The notes under the pieces are model-generated. The model saw only the letters and a list, made by a program, of their open reading frames with translations, was not told the origin of the DNA and searched no databases. From the IMG/VR virus record IMGVR_UViG_3300032291_002455, positions 1 to 34,001 of that record: 34,001 nt of DNA, one strand, 5' to 3'. The position numbers and the translations under genes were made by a program. Source of the stretch: a virus. Within the stretch, counting starts at the first letter, position 1, and every line of letters begins with the position of its first letter. Positions 20,817 through 26,787 of this stretch are shown one piece after another.

Positions 20817-20846
20817 GGGAATAAATTGGAAGCAGATGTGGTTACA
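20817..20846 (+). promoter_or_regulatory. Sigma-R/H-type promoter P10
   Basis: GGGAAT, 18 bases, GTTACA, about 30 bases before the 64-aa gene. No terminator or ClgR-like palindrome directly upstream; a fragment of the CCATGC family (GTGCATGGAA) is near 20742. Confidence 0.7.
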
Positions 20847-20875
20847 TTATGTAGGAAGAAAGATTGGAGAAAGAA

Positions 20876-21070
20876 ATGTTTGTAGAAAAGAAAGGTGATG
20901 CCGAGCAAGCAGAACTATTTGCTATGGGACTAATCACCGAACCTGAAGACAATGGAACGCTGGTGCTTGTGCCGTGTAAATCACCTGTGCTGTGTAAGAT
21001 ACACGGAACTTACTGGGTCAAGAAAAGAATAAAAGCATCTAGAAAAAAACTATTGACACCGACTAAGTAA
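20876..21070 (+). CDS. Small hypothetical protein (64 aa)
   Basis: The ATG at 20876 follows GGAGAAAG. MFVEKKGDAEQAELFAMGLI... has an acidic N-terminal half, then LVLVPCKSPVLCKIHGTYWVKK, a beta-rich basic part with two cysteines. The start of the next promoter overlaps its end. No family recognised. Confidence 0.7.
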   Translation: MFVEKKGDAEQAELFAMGLITEPEDNGTLVLVPCKSPVLCKIHGTYWVKKRIKASRKKLLTPTK

Positions 21071-21081
21071 AGTTGTATAGT
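21053..21081 (+). promoter_or_regulatory. Sigma-70-type promoter
   Basis: TTGACA, 17 bases, TATAGT. It overlaps the last codons of the 64-aa gene and serves the gene at 21112. Confidence 0.85.
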
Positions 21082-21111
21082 AGTGGTATGTCAATGGAAA
21101 GGACACCGATA

Positions 21112-21330
21112 ATGAACCAAGAAAAACTAATCGCCGTTTGCGAGAAACTCTACGACAAGCGTGGTGCTAGTGCTATTTACGACTACATCAACGCTAATCA
21201 CCGAGAACTAGATTGGTATTACTGCCAACCCTGCGACACCGAAACACCTGCGACTAACCAACTAAAATGTTTAGTTTGTGGGAGTGCCGTGTTTTTTGGG
21301 TATCAAGATAAGTTCGCCGACTTTATCTAA
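21112..21330 (+). CDS. Small zinc-ribbon protein (72 aa)
   Basis: The start at 21112 lies after the promoter and behind GGAAAGGA; earlier in-frame codons overlap the -10. MNQEKLIAVCEKLYDKRG is helical; the C-terminal part has CQPC and CLVC, a four-cysteine zinc ribbon. A likely but weak terminator follows. Confidence 0.7.
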   Translation: MNQEKLIAVCEKLYDKRGASAIYDYINANHRELDWYYCQPCDTETPATNQLKCLVCGSAVFFGYQDKFADFI

Positions 21331-21345
21331 AATCCAAATCCAACC

Positions 21346-21382
21346 CCGACCTCGTGCTGAAGAGTGCGAGGTTTGGTTTTTG
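21346..21382 (+). terminator. Probable intrinsic terminator
   Basis: CCTCG/CGAGG stem, extended by CCAACC with GGTTTGG, followed by TTTTTGG. Confidence 0.5.
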
Positions 21383-21386
21383 GCAA

Positions 21387-21420
21387 TCATGGTGCACGGA
21401 AAAACAGAATACCTGGTGAC
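21387..21420. repeat. CCATGC hairpin family, right-arm fragment
   Basis: CATGGTGCACGGAAAAACAGAATACCTGGTG matches the right half of the family (GCATGGAAAAAC...ACCTGG) without a clear left half. Confidence 0.55.
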
Positions 21421-21476
21421 TTGACAAAAATAGTTTTACCGACAACAATAGAAATACAACACCGAAAGGAAACAAA

Positions 21477-21608
21477 ATGAACTACGAGTTCTTATTTACA
21501 ATGTGGGAGTGTATTGGTTGCCGTTTGCTTTACAACGACGAGCAAGACAGATGCACCAACTGCAAAAACAAGTGCGAGCCAATTAAAATCAAGGGCGTAA
21601 GGGCATAA
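21477..21608 (+). CDS. Zinc-finger microprotein (43 aa)
   Basis: MNYEFLFTMWECIGCRLLYN... with CIGC and CTNC, then another cysteine, giving a single zinc site. GAAAGGAAAC upstream is a good ribosome binding site, and TTGACA at 21421 could start a weak promoter (-10 unclear). Function unknown. Confidence 0.65.
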   Translation: MNYEFLFTMWECIGCRLLYNDEQDRCTNCKNKCEPIKIKGVRA

Positions 21609-21639
21609 ACTCCGTTATCAAAAAGTTATACGGAAATGC

Positions 21640-21667
21640 TTGACAATGCCGTTCATTACAATAAACT
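21640..21667 (+). promoter_or_regulatory. Sigma-70-type promoter (weak -10)
   Basis: TTGACA, 16 bases, TAAACT, before the small membrane protein gene. Confidence 0.6.
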
Positions 21668-21702
21668 AGAAGTGTAGTGGAACAACTAACAAGGAGATAA
21701 AA

Positions 21703-21882
21703 ATGAAGATTCTTATTGGATTACTCGGTATCTGGTGCTTTTGGAACGCTATGCGTCTAACTGGTCAAATCAGCCACGCAATAGTTTTTGGTGAAGACCA
21801 AACTCTCTACTGGGCTGGATTAGTCCTGTTCTTATCTGCAACTTTCGGCTGTGTCATCGCCGTCTTCAGCGAAAAGAAGTAG
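21703..21882 (+). CDS. Small membrane protein with two transmembrane segments (59 aa)
   Basis: MKILIGLLGIWCFWNAMRL and YWAGLVLFLSATFGCVIAVF are two hydrophobic stretches separated by a short loop (SHAIVFGEDQT), with KK at the end. The ribosome binding site is AAGGAG. Holins can look like this, but it is far from the lysin and has its own promoter and terminator, so an early membrane-acting protein is as likely. Confidence 0.7.
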   Translation: MKILIGLLGIWCFWNAMRLTGQISHAIVFGEDQTLYWAGLVLFLSATFGCVIAVFSEKK

Positions 21883-21893
21883 CAACACCGAAA

Positions 21894-21925
21894 AGTCCCC
21901 TCATCTCTGGTGGGGGGATTTTTTC
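21894..21925 (+). terminator. Intrinsic terminator
   Basis: TCCCCTCA and TGGGGGGA arms, followed by TTTTTT. Confidence 0.85.
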
Positions 21926-21940
21926 TGTGCGTGCCGTTCT

Positions 21941-21975
21941 AGAGGGCGGCAGGTTTTTCCATGCTCCCGTGGTTG
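21941..21975. repeat. CCATGC hairpin family, left-arm fragment
   Basis: GCAGGTTTTTCCATGCTCCCGTGG retains the TTTTTCCATGC left arm only. Confidence 0.5.
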
Positions 21976-21993
21976 GATTTTTTTTTCGGATAC

Positions 21994-22023
21994 GGGAATA
22001 AATTGCTCTGCATCTCGGTTATA
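21994..22023 (+). promoter_or_regulatory. Sigma-R/H-type promoter P11
   Basis: GGGAAT, 18 bases, GTTATA; an ATG begins 12 bases after the first base of GTT, so the message is likely leaderless. Confidence 0.8.
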
Positions 22024-22029
22024 TAGAGT

Positions 22030-22212
22030 ATGAATACAGAAAGTAGAAATCCAATGGATAAAGAAAATAAGAAAGACCCCCTGAACCCACAGTTTGGGCT
22101 GAACACCGATACACCCGACATCAAGGGTTTCTTGGAGTGGCTTTACGACCCCGAAGTTGATAAAGCCTTTGAGCAATTCCTTAGAGAAAATGGAGAAACA
22201 GATGAGAACTAA
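22030..22212 (+). CDS. Small acidic protein, probably leaderless (60 aa)
   Basis: MNTESRNPMDKENKKDPLNPQ... The ATG lies at the expected transcript start of P11 and has no ribosome binding site; an ATG at 22054 is a less likely internal start. The second half is helical and acidic (FLEWLYDPEVDKAFEQFL). It overlaps the next gene by 11 bases. Confidence 0.65.
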   Translation: MNTESRNPMDKENKKDPLNPQFGLNTDTPDIKGFLEWLYDPEVDKAFEQFLRENGETDEN

Positions 22213-22363
22213 ACTAACTGCCGAAAGAATCGCCGAACTGGACAAGTTTGCTATTCGTAAAGAATACGAATTCGTTTGGACAGGTATGGCGATGAAACTA
22301 ATTCCGTTTGACCCTAACTTTAGAGTCAGGCGTATGGTCAGAGTAAAGAAGTCTGGCAACTAA
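22202..22363 (+). CDS. Small basic protein (53 aa)
   Basis: GGAG at 22192 favours the ATG at 22202. The protein starts MRTKLTAERIAELDKFAIRK and ends with a very basic tail (RVRRMVRVKKSG), suggesting nucleic acid binding. Overlapping starts and stops couple it to the upstream gene. No family known. Confidence 0.65.
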   Translation: MRTKLTAERIAELDKFAIRKEYEFVWTGMAMKLIPFDPNFRVRRMVRVKKSGN

Positions 22364-22390
22364 AAACACCGAAAACATTTTTTACCAAAT

Positions 22391-22420
22391 GGGAATAAAA
22401 TGTCGGACTAATGTGTTATT
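22391..22420 (+). promoter_or_regulatory. Sigma-R/H-type promoter P12
   Basis: GGGAAT, 18 bases, GTTATT. At the position of other leaderless starts (12 bases from GTT) there is ATG followed by TGA. Confidence 0.8.
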
Positions 22421-22465
22421 ATCAGTATGTGAGTAATCACAAAGACAAAAGACAAAGGAGATAAA

Positions 22466-22663
22466 GTGGCTTCATCAGCAACTTATACCGTAACGCTAAC
22501 AACAGCATCAACTGGTTACACAACTACCGTTACAACAGCATCTAGCGACAATGACTTTATCATTGACCTAGCGATAGAACGCATCAAGGAAGAAGATGGG
22601 TTTGACTTATCACAACACCGTTTCGTAAATACCGATGTTGAGGTATTGGAGGTCTGGGACTAA
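22466..22663 (+). CDS. Threonine/serine-rich small protein (65 aa)
   Basis: GTG start with AAAGGAG. The N-terminal half is made of T, S, A and Y (TYTVTLTTASTGYTTTVTT), probably beta strands; the second half is acidic. It is the first gene of a four-gene cluster coupled by TAATG overlaps. Function unknown. Confidence 0.7.
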   Translation: MASSATYTVTLTTASTGYTTTVTTASSDNDFIIDLAIERIKEEDGFDLSQHRFVNTDVEVLEVWD

Positions 22664-22803
22664 TGAGTAATTTTCCTTATTGCGAGAAGTGCCTAGAGCA
22701 ACCGACTACCGATACTAAAGAGTTTTACGACTACCGATTTGATTACCCTGTGTGTATCAGTTGCGTGGAGAAGTATGACTTAGAACCTGAAGGAGATAAC
22801 TAA
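22663..22803 (+). CDS. Zinc-finger microprotein (46 aa)
   Basis: TAATG overlap with the gene before. MSNFPYCEKCLEQ... and CISC give a CxxC...CxxC zinc site. Ends in an overlap with the next ATG. Translational coupling supports it as real. Function unknown. Confidence 0.7.
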   Translation: MSNFPYCEKCLEQPTTDTKEFYDYRFDYPVCISCVEKYDLEPEGDN

Positions 22804-23081
22804 TGAGTGCTACCGATTACAACGACCTGAGCCGACACATAGGACACGATGTAGTAGTTGTGACCTATGCCGATACTAATGTCGCCATTGAGTGCGAAGA
22901 GTGTAGTGAAGTGCTACTGGACTTTGATAAAGAAGTTGAGTGCGAGAACCACACTTGGGTTTTACAAATGAATCTACCGAACATACCAATTCGCAACTAC
23001 TGCGAAGAGTGTGGTGCGATAGGAGAAGCCGACCCCGATGATGTGCTAGAACAAATCCGACTATTAGGAGAGAACGAATAA
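22803..23081 (+). CDS. Zinc-binding hypothetical protein (92 aa)
   Basis: VTYADTNVAIECEECSEVLLDFD (near 21-43) is a motif found in many actinophage small proteins, where a CxxC sits in an acidic beta region; a second CEECG lies near residue 67. GGAGATAAC precedes the start. Both ends overlap neighbours by one base. Probably a two-CxxC zinc ribbon with unknown partner. Confidence 0.75.
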   Translation: MSATDYNDLSRHIGHDVVVVTYADTNVAIECEECSEVLLDFDKEVECENHTWVLQMNLPNIPIRNYCEECGAIGEADPDDVLEQIRLLGENE

Positions 23082-23464
23082 TGTCTGAAATCAACACCGA
23101 TAAGTTAGCCCCTGAGTTTTATGTCTGGGAGAACGAACACGAAGAAGTCTGGGCAGTAAAAGAGAATCCTTTCTTCGTAGTGCGAAATGGCGAGATGCGA
23201 ATCATCGTCAAGAGTGCCGATGAATCACAAGAGATAATCAGATACACCGATGCTCTGGAGAAGTTTGGCATCACTACCGATAAAGAACTAGAAGAGTGGG
23301 CTGGGAAGAGTGAAGAACTATTCTCAGTTGGTATGAATCCTTGGTTTGAGGTTTGGTCTGTGAAAGACACCGAGTTTTTCTCAGAACCTTTCTTTGACCT
23401 AAAGGAAGCCATCGCCCATGCCGAAGTAATGCTGGAAGAGTATCCAACTGGCATCGCCGAATAA
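23081..23464 (+). CDS. Acidic hypothetical protein with internal repeat (127 aa)
   Basis: Starts at a TAATG overlap. It seems to contain two similar halves: FYVWENEHEEVWAVKENPFF (13-32) and LFSVGMNPWFEVWSVKDTEF, each with an F/W-E-VW-VK pattern. This suggests an internal duplication. Strongly acidic, no cysteines. It ends the cluster and is followed by a good terminator. Confidence 0.75.
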   Translation: MSEINTDKLAPEFYVWENEHEEVWAVKENPFFVVRNGEMRIIVKSADESQEIIRYTDALEKFGITTDKELEEWAGKSEELFSVGMNPWFEVWSVKDTEFFSEPFFDLKEAIAHAEVMLEEYPTGIAE

Positions 23465-23481
23465 CCTGAACTAAAAGAGAA

Positions 23482-23509
23482 GCCCATGCTGAAGAGCATG
23501 GGTTTTTTC
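23482..23509 (+). terminator. Intrinsic terminator
   Basis: GCCCATGCT, GAAG loop, AGCATGGGT, then TTTTTT. Confidence 0.9.
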
Positions 23510-23524
23510 TTATGCTATTCCGAA

Positions 23525-23556
23525 ACACCTGGGTATCCACTTTTTCCGTGTGCCGT
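23525..23556. repeat. CCATGC hairpin family, left-arm fragment
   Basis: ACCTGGGTATCCACTTTTTCCGTG keeps the left arm found at 7.4, 12.7 and 16.9 kb. No right arm follows. Confidence 0.6.
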
Positions 23557-23587
23557 TATTGCTTCCTCTGTCTGCTAAGTTATTCCC

Positions 23588-23878
23588 ATGTCAGTATTTC
23601 ATCAAGCAACTCCCGTAAAACTCGTAAATGCAGACGAAGAACGCATTTCCTTCATCTATTTCTTATCTGGTGGGGACTACGACAGCAAGTTTGTGCTGAT
23701 TTCTTCCGTTATTACGCCGAACTATCAGGAAACAGCAGTATTCATCTGCAACGACTCAACTGGCGAAGAGGCTGAGTGGGGCGAAACTCTGGCGAAAATC
23801 TACCATGTGGATACCGAAGAAGTGCTGAACAAGATGGGATACACGACAAAAGTCAAACTTGACAAGGAAAAACAATAG
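23588..23878 (+). CDS. Hypothetical protein (96 aa)
   Basis: MSVFHQATPVKLVNADEER... has no clear ribosome binding site (GTTATTCCC just upstream). The protein has beta-rich middle parts (FIYFLSGGDYDSKFVLIS) and an acidic end. The start may be leaderless or wrong. Its last codons contain the TTGACA of the next promoter. No family recognised. Confidence 0.6.
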   Translation: MSVFHQATPVKLVNADEERISFIYFLSGGDYDSKFVLISSVITPNYQETAVFICNDSTGEEAEWGETLAKIYHVDTEEVLNKMGYTTKVKLDKEKQ

Positions 23879-23888
23879 ACCCTATTAT
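23859..23888 (+). promoter_or_regulatory. Sigma-70-type promoter
   Basis: TTGACA, 18 bases, TATTAT, overlapping the end of the 96-aa gene. Confidence 0.75.
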
Positions 23889-23921
23889 TGAGTCAGAAGA
23901 CAAACGACGAAAGGAACTCAG

Positions 23922-24422
23922 ATGGGCACAAATGTTCATGGTCTGAAGCCGAAGCACCCCGTGGGTGAGCAGTTTGGTAGAAATGTGTGGGGCTGGACTC
24001 CGTTGATGGGCTACATCTCAGCACAGCACAAGAAGTTTGAGAAGTTGTTTGAGAAAAACCGACTCACAGAACTCCAAGCCAACAAAATTGCCGATGCTTT
24101 GTTTGACGACATCGCATCTGGCAAGGCCGAAGCATACGCCGATAAGTTTATGAAGGAAATCGCTGGCCTCCCTGAAGTGGAGTGCGACCTGTGTGCAGGA
24201 ACAGGCATCAGAAAAGATGAGGTAGGCATGGAAAAAGGTATGACCGACCTAGTGCTTGACCCCCGCCTCGCTCAGCAACTTAGAAGAGCCAGAGGCTGGT
24301 GCAATGGATGCTTTGGTTGGGGGAAGAAAAAGAGTTCCGATAGTGCTTACTATCTAGAACTGACTGACCTGATGGAGTTTGCCGAGTTCTTACGCAACTC
24401 TGGTGGAGCAAAAATATCTTAA
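23922..24422 (+). CDS. Conserved phage protein with DnaJ-like zinc motifs, paralog A (166 aa)
   Basis: GAAAGGAACTCAG precedes the ATG. MGTNVHGLKPKHPVGEQFGR and NVWGWTPLMGYI open the protein, a signature I associate with a family common in actinophages and some bacterial genomes. CDLCAGTGIR (near 93) and CNGCFGWGK (near 127) resemble DnaJ-type zinc repeats (CxxCxGxG). The C-terminus (LMEFAEFLRNSGGAKI) matches that of the second paralog. Function unknown. Confidence 0.8.
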   Translation: MGTNVHGLKPKHPVGEQFGRNVWGWTPLMGYISAQHKKFEKLFEKNRLTELQANKIADALFDDIASGKAEAYADKFMKEIAGLPEVECDLCAGTGIRKDEVGMEKGMTDLVLDPRLAQQLRRARGWCNGCFGWGKKKSSDSAYYLELTDLMEFAEFLRNSGGAKIS

Positions 24423-24441
24423 AAAATCTTTTGCGACACGC

Positions 24442-24471
24442 TTGACAAATGTCAGATGTGTTGTGTAGATT
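24442..24471 (+). promoter_or_regulatory. Sigma-70-type promoter
   Basis: TTGACA, 18 bases, TAGATT. The string CTTGACAAATGTCAG is shared with 13.8 kb. Confidence 0.75.
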
Positions 24472-24508
24472 ATCTATGTATCCACTCGACAACGAAAGGC
24501 AGATACAA

Positions 24509-24709
24509 ATGTACGAAGACTACGAAGACGAAAAACAGTATGTCAGAGAACTTTACTGGGAGTCAAAAGGTTTGAGCGGTCACGACAGAGTTGCCGTAGA
24601 GCCGATTGTTTTAGCAGGAGAAGAAATCTCTTGCCCTAAGTGCAACAGGATAAGAGACAAAGCAATAATCGAACAACACTTGCCTAAGTGCAGTGGGACT
24701 GGAGAATAA
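24509..24709 (+). CDS. Small zinc-finger protein (66 aa)
   Basis: I choose the ATG at 24509, behind CGAAAGGCAG; earlier in-frame ATG codons lie within the promoter. MYEDYEDEKQYVRELYWES is acidic, and CPKCNRIRDKAIIEQHLPKC forms a C2HC zinc finger. It lies between the two paralogs and is co-transcribed with the second. Function unknown. Confidence 0.7.
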   Translation: MYEDYEDEKQYVRELYWESKGLSGHDRVAVEPIVLAGEEISCPKCNRIRDKAIIEQHLPKCSGTGE

Positions 24710-24711
24710 AA

Positions 24712-25224
24712 ATGGGTATGGATGTTTATGGCACTAAGCCGAAGAACGAAACTGGAGAATACTTCCGCCGTAATGTTTGGGGCTGGAGACCACTCTGGGA
24801 TTACTGTGTAGATACCTTTGAAATCGTAGGCGATGTAAATGGTCACGACAACGATGGAGATGGACTGAACGCAGAGAAGAGCAGAATACTTGCTGAGCAA
24901 ATGAAAGCCGACATAGCAAGTGGTGCCGCTCAGGATTACATCACAGCACGCAATCACAAACTGGCTAAGTTGGAAAGACCAGAATGTACCACCTGTGCTG
25001 GTACTGGTATTCGCACCGATGAAGTTGGTGTGTTCCACGATATGCCGACAAGAGAACTGTCCCCTGAGATGGCATCACTGACTGGTCGCACACACGGATT
25101 TTGTAATGCTTGCTCTGGTGAGGGTAAGACAGACGATTGGGAAACCAATTATGGACTTGACATAGATGACATAAAAGAGTTCGCCGAGTTCCTTGAGAAC
25201 TGTGGTGGATTTAAGATTTGCTAA
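24712..25224 (+). CDS. Conserved phage protein with DnaJ-like zinc motifs, paralog B (170 aa)
   Basis: GGAGAATAAAA precedes the ATG. MGMDVYGTKPKNETGEYFRR and NVWGWRPLWDY are parallel to paralog A, as are CTTCAGTGIRTDEVGV, CNACSGEGK and the end IKEFAEFLENCGGFKI. Both therefore descend from one duplication. The region between the N-terminal motif and the first CxxC differs (VNGHDNDGDGLNAEK). No enzyme motif is visible. Confidence 0.85.
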   Translation: MGMDVYGTKPKNETGEYFRRNVWGWRPLWDYCVDTFEIVGDVNGHDNDGDGLNAEKSRILAEQMKADIASGAAQDYITARNHKLAKLERPECTTCAGTGIRTDEVGVFHDMPTRELSPEMASLTGRTHGFCNACSGEGKTDDWETNYGLDIDDIKEFAEFLENCGGFKIC

Positions 25225-25239
25225 AAGATGGAGAATAAA

Positions 25240-25488
25240 ATGAAAGCAAATACAAAAACAGAAACAAAAATGAATACCGTTGCTTGGGACTGGTTTATCG
25301 CAAGATATACCAAGATGGGCTACAAATCACTCAACCAGTTTGCTATCGCAACTGGATTACAAAAGAGTAGCCTAAGTCGCTACTTTCATCGCCAACGCCA
25401 GATGCCGTCAGGTATGATGGCAACACTTTGCCGAGAACTCAAAGTAACTCCTAACGAGTTGATGCGAGCCCTTGGTGAGTGGCAATAA
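25240..25488 (+). CDS. XRE-like helix-turn-helix regulator (82 aa)
   Basis: SLNQFAIATGLQKSSLSRYF then HRQRQMPSGMMATLCRELKV and TPNELMRALG form a helix-turn-helix of the Cro/XRE type. The ATG at 25240 is preferred because GGAG lies eight bases upstream; 25228 is in frame. It is probably a phage repressor or activator of modest size. Followed by a terminator. Confidence 0.75.
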   Translation: MKANTKTETKMNTVAWDWFIARYTKMGYKSLNQFAIATGLQKSSLSRYFHRQRQMPSGMMATLCRELKVTPNELMRALGEWQ

Positions 25489-25513
25489 GACCCCGCTATA
25501 AATAGCAAACACC

Positions 25514-25563
25514 TGAGGTATGTGTCTAAAATGCCTCTTTTTATCCATAAACACCGATTTATG
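25514..25563 (+). terminator. Terminator hairpin and following palindrome
   Basis: GAGGTAT pairs with ATGCCTC and is followed by TTTTTA (25514-25542). A second perfect hairpin CCATAAA/TTTATGG lies at 25543-25563. Confidence 0.6.
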
Positions 25564-25650
25564 GGGTAAAATAAATCTCACAACTGAATAAAGTGTCACT
25601 TCGACAATAAACGACCCCAGTACTAAAGAAATGAAAGGTAAGGTCGCTAA

Positions 25651-26211
25651 ATGAAAAAGTATGTACTAACTGTCAGCGTAATTCTAACTCTCGCTGGTTG
25701 CACTGCATCTGCATCAATAGCAGATATGCAAAAAGTATCAGCACCGCCTAGCAGTGCCGTAAAAGAAATAAAAGTATCTAAAAGTAAATCGTTTAGTGCA
25801 CAGTCTCTAATCAAAGAGGCTAAAACTAAAAGAAACACCGTTAAGATGCAAAAACTAATAAAGTATCTGAAAACTCGTGTAGGAAGAACTTCTTATGTGT
25901 TCTCAGGTTCCAGTCCATATGGCTGGGACTGCTCAGGTATGGTCAAATGGACCTACAAGCAATTTGGCTTAGAACTACCGCACTCTGCTAACAAGCAGGG
26001 GCATATTGGAAATAGAGTATCTAAGCCTAAAGTTGGCGACATCGTCGTAATGGCGTATGCGGGTGGCACCAACTTCTACCACTCCGCTATTTATATTGGA
26101 GATGGCAAGATAGTTCACGCTAACCAAGCACGCAAGACAACTGTTATCGAACCCCTAACTGCCTACAAGAAAAGCCAGATAAGGTTTGTGAGGGTGGTAC
26201 CCACCGCCTAA
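25651..26211 (+). CDS. NlpC/P60 lipoprotein, putative cell wall hydrolase (186 aa)
   Basis: Probably exported, lipid-anchored and able to cut peptidoglycan stems. The N-terminus MKKYVLTVSVILTLAGC has a basic start, hydrophobic core and a lipobox LAGC with the lipid cysteine at C17. Residues 60-186 form an NlpC/P60 domain: GWDCSGMVKWTYKQFGLELPH with catalytic C94, VGDIVVMAYAG, and NFYHSAIYIGDGKIVHA with H144 and H156. All three expected residues are present, so activity is plausible. A membrane-anchored hydrolase is unusual for a phage and may act in superinfection exclusion or lysis, or be captured from the host. AAAGGTAAGG provides the ribosome binding site. Confidence 0.85.
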   Translation: MKKYVLTVSVILTLAGCTASASIADMQKVSAPPSSAVKEIKVSKSKSFSAQSLIKEAKTKRNTVKMQKLIKYLKTRVGRTSYVFSGSSPYGWDCSGMVKWTYKQFGLELPHSANKQGHIGNRVSKPKVGDIVVMAYAGGTNFYHSAIYIGDGKIVHANQARKTTVIEPLTAYKKSQIRFVRVVPTA

Positions 26212-26215
26212 AGAG

Positions 26216-26252
26216 ATTCCCCGTCAGAGATGGCGGGGATTTTCTTTTGTAA
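26216..26252 (+). terminator. Intrinsic terminator
   Basis: ATTCCCCGTCA and TGGCGGGGAT arms around GAGA, followed by TTTCTTTT. Confidence 0.8.
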
Positions 26253-26267
26253 AATGTGCTTGACAAC

Positions 26268-26297
26268 GGGAATATTTTGCTATAACTTATAGTTATT
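26268..26297 (+). promoter_or_regulatory. Sigma-R/H-type promoter P13
   Basis: TTGACA (26260-26265), GGGAAT, 18 bases, GTTATT. An ATG 10 bases after GTT opens a six-codon ORF that overlaps the next gene's start (ATGA). Confidence 0.75.
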
Positions 26298-26318
26298 ACA
26301 TATGACGAAAGGTTCCAA

Positions 26319-26531
26319 ATGAAAACAATGTTTATTTCCATCCCTGTTGGTGCTCTACTTGTATTGCTAGCGTTTAGCATCGATGCTGGGCTAATCAACC
26401 TAACTGCCGTTCAGGTGGCTGGAATTTTGGGTGGCATTGCTCTCCTAATTGGTGGTGCCGTCGGTATCGTTGATGCTTGGCAGAACAGACCTGCTCAGTT
26501 CCGCCGTATGAGGAAAGGTCGTAGAGGCTAA
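26319..26531 (+). CDS. Small membrane protein with two transmembrane segments (70 aa)
   Basis: MKTMFISIPVGALLVLLAF and AGILGGIALLIGGAVGIVDA are membrane segments; the end RRMRKGRRG is very basic and cytoplasmic. GAAAGGTTCCAA serves as ribosome binding site. Holin-like in shape, but expressed from a stress-type promoter and linked to a DUF4314-like gene. It overlaps the next gene by one base. Confidence 0.7.
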   Translation: MKTMFISIPVGALLVLLAFSIDAGLINLTAVQVAGILGGIALLIGGAVGIVDAWQNRPAQFRRMRKGRRG

Positions 26532-26722
26532 TGCGTATCAGACTTATATCAACTACCGACCCTCACACCGACCTAAAGGCTGGAGACGAAGGAGAAGTTC
26601 TATCAACTAAGCAGAGCAAATGGCTTGGTTTTATTGACTACAGACTAGAAGTCCAATGGGACAATGGCTCAACCTTGGCTCTCTACGAATCTCAGGATAA
26701 GTGGGAAGTAATCTCAGAGTAG
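26531..26722 (+). CDS. DUF4314-like protein (63 aa)
   Basis: MRIRLISTTDPHTDLKAGDE, then GEVLST and VQWDNGSTLALYESQDKWEVI match the DUF4314 pattern, a compact SH3-like beta fold often found in phages, plasmids and conjugative elements. Its role is not known. TAATG overlap with the gene before. Confidence 0.75.
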   Translation: MRIRLISTTDPHTDLKAGDEGEVLSTKQSKWLGFIDYRLEVQWDNGSTLALYESQDKWEVISE

Positions 26723-26728
26723 AGATGC

Positions 26729-26757
26729 TTGACAATAATACCGATTGACTGTATCCT
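26729..26757 (+). promoter_or_regulatory. Sigma-70-type promoter
   Basis: TTGACA, 17 bases, TATCCT, 31 bases before the 274-aa gene. Confidence 0.8.
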
Positions 26758-26787
26758 TATAGCAACACAAACGACAGAAAGACCCTA

